Shown here in pieces: positions 59,601-64,000 of a stretch of DNA of 64,000 bases. Where the stretch lies: NCBI RefSeq assembly GCF_900626145.1, contig NZ_LR130817.1, forward strand, positions 614,336 to 678,335, given 5' to 3'. This DNA is from Intestinimonas timonensis (GTDB lineage Bacteria; Bacillota; Clostridia; Oscillospirales; Oscillospiraceae). The first letter of the stretch is position 1. Each line of letters opens with the position of its first letter. The notes beneath the pieces were generated by a model that saw nothing but the letters and a program-made list of their open reading frames with translations, did no database searches and had not been told where the DNA came from. Made by a program: the position numbers and the translations under genes.

Positions 59601-60977
59601 GCTGAGGCTGGAATATCCGGTGCCGAAGTCATCCACAGAGATTTCGATGCCGTGATCCTTCCACTGGCGGAAGATGGAGTTGATATGGGGATAGTCCATG
59701 AGCTGCATGCTCTCGGTGAGCTCGATGGTCAGAGCATTTCCAGGCAGGCCGCTGCGTTTCAGTACCTGAAGCACGTCAGAGACGATGGAGTTCTCCAGCA
59801 GCTGTGTATAGGACATATTTATACTGATATGGAAGTCTGGAATCTTTTTACGCCAGTGCCTGCACTGCGTCAACGCAGTTTCCAGTACCCACAGCCCGAT
59901 GGGGCAGATGAGCTTGGTCTGCTCCAGAATGGGGACAAATTCTGTGGGAGACACGGGACCACGCCGGGGGGAGGTATATCGCAGCAGGCATTCCGCACCA
60001 TAGAGCGAATAAAAGAGGGAGCGGACCTGCGGCTGATAAACGAGGGAAAACCCGGAAAAACCGGACTGAATACTCCACTCCAGGTCCTCTTTCAGCTCCA
60101 GAGTGACGATCTGACGTTCGTAGTCCTCAGCGGAGAAAAACCAAAGCCTGTTTTTTCCATGAACCTTTGCGTAGTCCAGAGCACTTTCCGCATATTGGTA
60201 AAGGGCGGTCGGATCGGTGACCGGATATTCCCGAAAAGCTACACAACCGCCTGACAGAGTACACTGACCATCCATGCGCTTCTGCATTTGAGAAAAAACA
60301 GAGGAGACGTCGTCGCGGTTGCGGTAAGGAAGCAGAACGACAAAACAATCTCCATTGACCCGATAAAGCGGTCGCGTCCCATATGTAACGTCTTCCAAAG
60401 CCTCTGCTACATTTTTAAGGACAGCATCACCGGCATAGCGTCCCTGCTTGAGGTTGATGGACTTGAGATCGTCGACGCCGACAACAAGTAAGAAACCATC
60501 TGCTCCGGAAGACAATGTCAGGCTGATTTCTTCCTTAAGACCCTCCATATGGAAGGAGCCGGCGTAGTAATCGATCTGCCGACCATTTTTGTTGCCGGAG
60601 ATGTGACCGGCAATCCAACGTGAATGCCCAAATTCATCCAGCTTGCAGTTGCTGCGGCTGGTGACCCAGACTACATCCCCATTTTTGCGCGTCAAACGGT
60701 ATTGGAGATCGTGGGTAAGAAGAAGGTCTTCCTTTGTCAGGCGGAAGAACTCTTTGAGCTTGGGAACGTCGGGGGCATATACAATTTTTATCCAATCCTC
60801 GATGGAACAGCAGCCGTGCGCATCCTGAGAAATGTCGTAAAGATCACCGAGAAACCCGGAAAAACAGATCCGGCCAGTGACCAGATCTGCAAAAAAATAG
60901 TATCCTTCCGCAGCATTTCCCAAAAAACTCCATAAGGTGCGATAGAGCCCCAGCTCATTTTGCAAATCTGCTTCCAT
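56697..60977 (-). CDS. GGDEF/EAL/GAF/PAS cyclic-di-GMP signalling protein, 1426 aa
   Basis: Domains in order: an N-terminal PAS-like region (about 25-130), a degenerate GGDEF (about 160-285, YRVNGDCFVVL in place of the GGDEF site), a complete-looking EAL (about 300-545: AECLLRY, NMSYTQL, ELTES, DDFGTGYSS, KIDRCFV, CEGIETEDE, LQGFLFARP), a PAS (about 580-680), a GAF (about 700-880), PAS-like segments (about 890-1245), and a C-terminal GGDEF (about 1255-1415) with RLGGDEF intact and an RxxD inhibitory site (RQED) just before it. Both synthesis and breakdown of c-di-GMP are thus possible. No membrane segment is seen, so it is probably cytoplasmic. Monocistronic. Confidence 0.9.
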   Translation of the reverse strand: MEADLQNELGLYRTLWSFLGNAAEGYYFFADLVTGRICFSGFLGDLYDISQDAHGCCSIEDWIKIVYAPDVPKLKEFFRLTKEDLLLTHDLQYRLTRKNGDVVWVTSRSNCKLDEFGHSRWIAGHISGNKNGRQIDYYAGSFHMEGLKEEISLTLSSGADGFLLVVGVDDLKSINLKQGRYAGDAVLKNVAEALEDVTYGTRPLYRVNGDCFVVLLPYRNRDDVSSVFSQMQKRMDGQCTLSGGCVAFREYPVTDPTALYQYAESALDYAKVHGKNRLWFFSAEDYERQIVTLELKEDLEWSIQSGFSGFSLVYQPQVRSLFYSLYGAECLLRYTSPRRGPVSPTEFVPILEQTKLICPIGLWVLETALTQCRHWRKKIPDFHISINMSYTQLLENSIVSDVLQVLKRSGLPGNALTIELTESMQLMDYPHINSIFRQWKDHGIEISVDDFGTGYSSLSRLKEMEIDEIKIDRCFVNNIQHSAYNYRLLSNMLELADSCQIRVCCEGIETEDELHTLEELHPDLLQGFLFARPCTVSELEALYLDPTSTAFSTRTAAEQNYRKDRPSFNHPPLIDGTEQEFSNLVLAAENDIFYVSDMDTYELYYLNPAGQRLFGIQHYQGRKCYKALQGLDAPCPFCTNDKLNQDSFYIWENENEYCGRHFLLKDKIIPYKGKRLRLEVASDITKREVVSQSTREQLEFAKRIVGYTKTLTEFSDFKEAVEQVLAAVGEFYQADRAYLFEPCPAKAGCWNNTFEWCMEHVTPQMEHLQGIPEKVLKRWIAHFDLEQSVIIYNLDTIKDTSPDEWEVLHFQDIQRLIAVPLRDGDKTIGFIGVDNPRYAIHDDTQVRVLANFLVDRIRRDRNEVRYQAMLRSQNYDIMDALNVGLWIIRISPDRSYCEMLANDTMFRVLGVENIPTPEECYQFWYTRINEGYYHYVDESVDRMIQTYHTIQLEYTWRHPQKGEVLVRCTGLRMPDEDGMICLKGYHRIISDIDRPQFLPEIYARDIFEYNETTHSIFFQTKRSLMMGDSTHQSGFPQCWIQDGTVHPHFADEFRSSFFRLRIKDKRKQLELLLRSKSGTYEWFKLTLQHLSKEQKDLDTIIVIVEPIGSTRVLELEFMRVHRFYQALLSDTIAYAEVDLESGQLMSVGGVWRPYHQDYRTTSRHFISVLQDKLAAYLPKEQYSILDSYLDASAWTERLSQGRTSDRLRYRRPVSGDLHWVELNICLFQEETTKNVYALLYLKDINSEIEREAAQEEAARRDPLTHTYNRAAFERVVSGSMTNSCKDTCGILMLLDIDNFKRINDQHGHLEGDKALKLVAKTLLSTFRQEDTVGRLGGDEFLVYIRGDIPRPIVENRLKKLLDDLRAIPENSLTSSIGLTYVHNDSTSYLDYLHHADIALYHSKHSGKDCFCFYEDLAANMGPACSP

Positions 60978-61105
60978 GGGTCCTATTCCAGCTTTCCTGT
61001 CTGATGCGGCAAAACAGCGCCTTGTTGACTATGCCGACCAACATATTTTAGTTCCAATATATCAGATTTTAGAGAAAGGTCAAGGGACATTTCCAAAATC
61101 ATACA

Positions 61106-61144
61106 AAGCGAGGAGCCTGACCATTGTGGACAGACTCCTCGCTT
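61106..61144 (-). terminator. Stem-loop after glyA
   Basis: AAGCGAGGAG (61106-61115) pairs with CTCCTCGCTT (61135-61144). The T-tract in the leftward direction is weak. Confidence 0.6.
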
Positions 61145-61160
61145 GCTGATTCCATCAGGC

Positions 61161-62402
61161 TCACTGATAGAGGGGATATTTGGCGCACATAGCGGCCACC
61201 GTCTCCCGGATGGAGTCGGCCTTGGCGTCAAAATCGGTGGCGGCCTGCCAGATGAGGGAGCCGATGACCTTCATCTCTTCCTCACCGAAGCCGCGGGTGG
61301 TGACAGCGGGGGTGCCCACCCGGATGCCGCTGGTGACAAAGGGCTTCTCGGGATCGTTGGGGATGGCGTTCTTGTTGACGGTGATGTGGACCTCGTCCAG
61401 CCGCTTTTCCAGTTCCTTGCCGGTGATGTGGGCCTTGCGCAGATCCACCAGCATCAGGTGGTTGTCGGTGCCGCCGGAGACCAGGTCGAAGCCGGCGTCG
61501 GTGAGGGACTGAGCCAGCACGGCGGCGTTTTTGACGATGCGGCCCTGATAGTCTTTGAATTCGGGCTTGAGGGCTTCACCGAAGGCCACTGCCTTAGCCG
61601 CGATGATGTGGAGGAGAGGACCGCCCTGAGAGCCGGGGAAGATGGCGGAGTCGATCTTCTTGGCCAGCTCCTCCTTGCAGAGGATCATGCCGCCACGGGG
61701 ACCGCGGAGGGTCTTGTGGGTGGTGGTGGTGACCACATCGGCGTAAGGGACAGGGGAGGGGTGGAGCCCGGCGGCAACCAGGCCGGCGATGTGGGCCATG
61801 TCCACGAACAGGTAGGCGCCCACCTCGTGGGCGATGTCGGCAAAGGCCTTGAAGTCGATGATTCGGGGGTAGGCGGAGGCGCCGGCAATGATCATCTTGG
61901 GTTTATGCTGCCGGGCAAGGTCGCGCACCTGGTCATAGTCGATGTAGCCCTTGTCGTTGAGACCATAGGAAATCATATGATAGTTCTTACCGGAGAAGTT
62001 TACGGGAGAACCGTGGGTGAGGTGGCCGCCGTTGCCCAGATCCATACCAAGCACGGTGTCGCCGTGCTCGCACAGAGCCTGATAAACCGCGTAATTGGCC
62101 TGGGCGCCGGAGTGGGGCTGGACGTTGGCATGGTCGGCGCCGAAGAGCTTGCAAGCCCGGTCCCGGGCGATGTTTTCGGTGACGTCCACCTCCTGGCAGC
62201 CGCCGTAGTAGCGCTTGCCGGGATAGCCCTCGGCGTACTTGTTGGTGAGCACCGTGCCCATGGCCACCAGCACCGCCTCGCTGACGATGTTCTCAGAGGC
62301 GATGAGCTCAATGTTCCGCCGCTGCCGGGCCAGCTCGGCCGCCACAGTGGCGCCCACTTCCGGGTCGCTGGCGGTGAGGAAGTCGATCATTTCTTGTACC
62401 AT
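61161..62402 (-). CDS. glyA: Serine hydroxymethyltransferase
   Basis: ATG 62402 (VQEMIDFL) has GAGAGGTG ahead; an upstream ATG is less well placed. The 413-residue PLP enzyme interconverts serine and glycine with tetrahydrofolate. Marks: [50 protein letters not shown] block ([20 protein letters not shown]), [15 protein letters not shown] and [20 protein letters not shown] with the PLP lysine in T-T-H-K. It has its own promoter. Confidence 0.96.
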   Translation of the reverse strand: MVQEMIDFLTASDPEVGATVAAELARQRRNIELIASENIVSEAVLVAMGTVLTNKYAEGYPGKRYYGGCQEVDVTENIARDRACKLFGADHANVQPHSGAQANYAVYQALCEHGDTVLGMDLGNGGHLTHGSPVNFSGKNYHMISYGLNDKGYIDYDQVRDLARQHKPKMIIAGASAYPRIIDFKAFADIAHEVGAYLFVDMAHIAGLVAAGLHPSPVPYADVVTTTTHKTLRGPRGGMILCKEELAKKIDSAIFPGSQGGPLLHIIAAKAVAFGEALKPEFKDYQGRIVKNAAVLAQSLTDAGFDLVSGGTDNHLMLVDLRKAHITGKELEKRLDEVHITVNKNAIPNDPEKPFVTSGIRVGTPAVTTRGFGEEEMKVIGSLIWQAATDFDAKADSIRETVAAMCAKYPLYQ

Positions 62403-62453
62403 TGCCGTCGCACCTCTCATCAAGTAAGTAGTGTGTCAAAGTGACATGAAAAT

Positions 62454-62482
62454 ATTATACCGGAACCTTCGGAGAAATACAA
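62454..62482 (-). promoter_or_regulatory. Promoter of glyA
   Basis: Read leftwards: TTGTAT (62482-62477), 17-bp spacer, TATAAT (62459-62454). No glycine riboswitch was seen in the short leader. Confidence 0.75.
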
Positions 62483-62588
62483 CTGTCATTCTTGGAAAAA
62501 CACAGTCGCATATTGCCTTTCTTTATGGTATGATAACAGAGACCGGCGGCTTGCCGCCGGCAGTACGGCATGGAAAGGAATGGCCGAC

Positions 62589-63233
62589 ATGACAAAAAAA
62601 GAGCGGGCCAGAGCCATTGTGGAGGAGCTCAAGGTCCTTTATCCGGAGGGAATCTGCTCCCTCAACTATCCTAAGCCTTATGAATTGCTGTTTTCTGTCC
62701 GGTTGGCGGCCCAATGCACCGACGAGCGGGTCAATATGGTGACTCCGGCCCTCTTCGCACGGTTCCCAACCCTGGAGTCATTGGCCCAGGCCGACGTCTC
62801 CGAGGTGGAGGAGTACATCCACTCCACCGGCTTTTTCCGGGCCAAGGCCCGTGATATTGTGGCCGCTTCCCAAATGATGCTGGAGCAATTCGGCGGCAAG
62901 GTGCCTGACAACATGGAGGACCTGCTGAAGCTGCCGGGCGTGGGCCGCAAGACGGCCAATCTTATTTTGGGAGACGTCTATCACGTTCCCGGCGTGGTGG
63001 TGGCGGACACGCACTGCATCCGCATTTCCGGCAAGCTTGGGCTCACCGACGGCACTAAGGACCCGGCCAAGGTGGAGACGCAGCTCCGGAAGATTCTGCC
63101 GCCGGAGGAGTCCAACGACTTTTGCCATCGGCTGGTGCTCCATGGGCGGGCGGTGTGTACGGCGCGGAAGCCGGACTGCCAGAACTGTACCCTGCGGCCC
63201 TGGTGCGACTTTTTCCAGAAGGGGACGAAGTGA
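62589..63233 (+). CDS. nth: Endonuclease III
   Basis: ATG 62589 is preferred over 62580, which sits too close to AAAGGA. The 214-residue enzyme removes oxidised pyrimidines from DNA. It has the helix-hairpin-helix LPGVGRKTANL with catalytic Lys121, VVADTHC with Asp140, and the [4Fe-4S] ligands Cys190, 197, 200 and 206 (C-x6-C-x2-C-x5-C). Confidence 0.95.
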   Translation: MTKKERARAIVEELKVLYPEGICSLNYPKPYELLFSVRLAAQCTDERVNMVTPALFARFPTLESLAQADVSEVEEYIHSTGFFRAKARDIVAASQMMLEQFGGKVPDNMEDLLKLPGVGRKTANLILGDVYHVPGVVVADTHCIRISGKLGLTDGTKDPAKVETQLRKILPPEESNDFCHRLVLHGRAVCTARKPDCQNCTLRPWCDFFQKGTK

Positions 63234-63234
63234 C

Positions 63235-63861
63235 ATGGAGCTGATAGACCTGGAAACCTGGACCCGCAAAGAACATTTCCAATTCTTTTCCGGGCTTTCT
63301 TTTCCATTTTATAATGTAACCAGCACCCTGGATGTGACCGAGTTCTATCCATGGGTCAAGGAACGGAAATACTCCTTTTATTACAGTCTCATCTATGCCA
63401 CCATGACAGTGATGAACGGCCTGCCCGATTACCTCTATAAAATCCGGGGTGGGCAGGTGGTGAAGCACGACCATCTGGACCCCAGTTTTGTGGTCATGGA
63501 TGGGAACACCCATCTGCTGAAGATTGTGACGGTGCCCTTCGGCGGCAGCCTGGAGGAGTTTTGCGACCGGTGTGTCCGGTATGAAGCGGTCCAGAAGTCG
63601 CCCTTCCCACCGGCGGAATCGGAGGCCAGAGACGATCTGGTTTATATTTCCTGCCTGCCATGGATGAGCTTTACCAGTCTTACCAACGAGATGGACATCA
63701 ACCCGGATGACTCCATTCCCAGAGTGGCCTGGGGAAAGTTTGAAAAGCGGGAAGGGAGACTCCTGCTGCCCTACGCGGTGCAGCTCAATCACCGCCTTCT
63801 GGATGGCTGGCACCTGAGCCAGCTGGTGAACGGTGTCCAGACCTGGATCGATCAACGGTGA
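63235..63861 (+). CDS. Chloramphenicol-acetyltransferase-like protein
   Basis: The 208-residue protein begins RKEHFQFFSGLSFPFYNVTS, the CatA family start, and ends with the catalytic HRLLDGWH (His186, Asp190, His193) and a final short helix. The family length is about 210-220 residues. It starts 1 bp after nth. Chromosomal CatA-like proteins of gut anaerobes often have unknown acyl acceptors, so chloramphenicol resistance cannot be assumed. Confidence 0.85.
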   Translation: MELIDLETWTRKEHFQFFSGLSFPFYNVTSTLDVTEFYPWVKERKYSFYYSLIYATMTVMNGLPDYLYKIRGGQVVKHDHLDPSFVVMDGNTHLLKIVTVPFGGSLEEFCDRCVRYEAVQKSPFPPAESEARDDLVYISCLPWMSFTSLTNEMDINPDDSIPRVAWGKFEKREGRLLLPYAVQLNHRLLDGWHLSQLVNGVQTWIDQR

Positions 63862-63869
63862 AACAGGAA

Positions 63870-63893
63870 GACCCGCGGCTTACACCGCGGGTC
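63870..63893 (+). terminator. Stem-loop after the CAT-like gene
   Basis: GACCCGCGG pairs with CCGCGGGTC around six bases; no clear T-tract follows. Confidence 0.55.
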
Positions 63894-63894
63894 T

Positions 63895-63921
63895 GAGCCT
63901 GTCGACAAAGTCGACAGGCTC
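63895..63921. repeat. 12-bp perfect palindromic arms with AAA loop
   Basis: GAGCCTGTCGAC and GTCGACAGGCTC flank AAA, directly after the previous stem-loop. It may be a dispersed intergenic palindrome. The remaining 78 bases hold no recognisable gene. Confidence 0.6.
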
Positions 63922-64000
63922 TCTCAAAAATGCAGGCATTTTTTCGAAAAGATGCAGGCCGCTGCATCGTACTCGCTTCGCTCGCACGTTTGCGGCCTGA

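Noticed and set aside
62403..62520. Glycine riboswitch before glyA
   Set aside because: The leader from the predicted promoter is about 50 bases, too short, and no paired aptamer pattern was seen.

Overview
The window looks like a chromosome segment of a GC-rich anaerobic Firmicute, most likely a gut Oscillospiraceae-type Clostridium (relatives of Flavonifractor, Intestinimonas or Lawsonibacter). The grounds are strong purine-rich ribosome binding sites, GTG and TTG starts, SLH-anchored surface protein, a ferredoxin-dependent 2-oxoacid oxidoreductase, Ptb/Buk acyl-phosphate chemistry and a Clostridia-type siphophage. The genus is inference. No rRNA, tRNA or CRISPR array was seen.

Region 1 (1 to about 24.9 kb) is the tail half of a prophage, read left to right: a tail-chaperone-like protein (cut by the window edge), endolysin and holin, a gp10-like joining protein, a 3,175-residue tape measure with thirteen 62-residue repeats, Dit, the tail endopeptidase/tip protein, a set of modular fibre proteins, and a complete diversity-generating retroelement (DGR). 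In the DGR the 140-bp variable repeat ends the 913-residue target gene, a 140-bp template repeat lies 350 bp downstream, and a reverse transcriptase follows. All 21 template/variable differences fall at template adenines. The 9-mer TCAAAATGG recurs 11 times here in one orientation and in all three reading frames.

Region 2 (24.9 to 31.4 kb) is a patchwork of accessory DNA: an AT-rich ECF sigma/anti-sigma-like pair whose second gene looks cut short by the prophage end, an AbiEi/AbiEii toxin-antitoxin pair with a consensus promoter under inverted repeats, an XRE regulator broken at a sharp composition boundary, and a leftward operon of mobile-element genes (ArdA-like, CD1107-like remnant, HTH, zinc ribbon, sigma-like).

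Region 3 (31.4 to 45.1 kb) is ordinary chromosome: ddl-murF, mtnA, an ABC-F ATPase, prfA, a Sua5/YrdC protein, coaE, an M18 aminopeptidase and a secreted GH18 enzyme with SLH repeats.

Region 4 (45.1 to 56.6 kb) is a two-sided catabolic module. Leftwards it encodes a four-subunit 2-oxoacid:ferredoxin oxidoreductase; rightwards an IclR-type regulator, butyrate kinase, NhaC antiporter, phosphate butyryltransferase, a frameshifted LarA-like isomerase, an MFS carrier and a GlcD-type FAD dehydrogenase. Read together this is a route from an imported 2-hydroxy acid through a 2-oxo acid and an acyl-CoA to an acyl phosphate, giving ATP and a free fatty acid. Five 17-bp GTTC/GAAC palindromes at the three promoters suggest one regulator for the whole set.

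Region 5 (56.7 to 64 kb) holds a large GGDEF/EAL protein, glyA, nth and a chloramphenicol-acetyltransferase-like protein.
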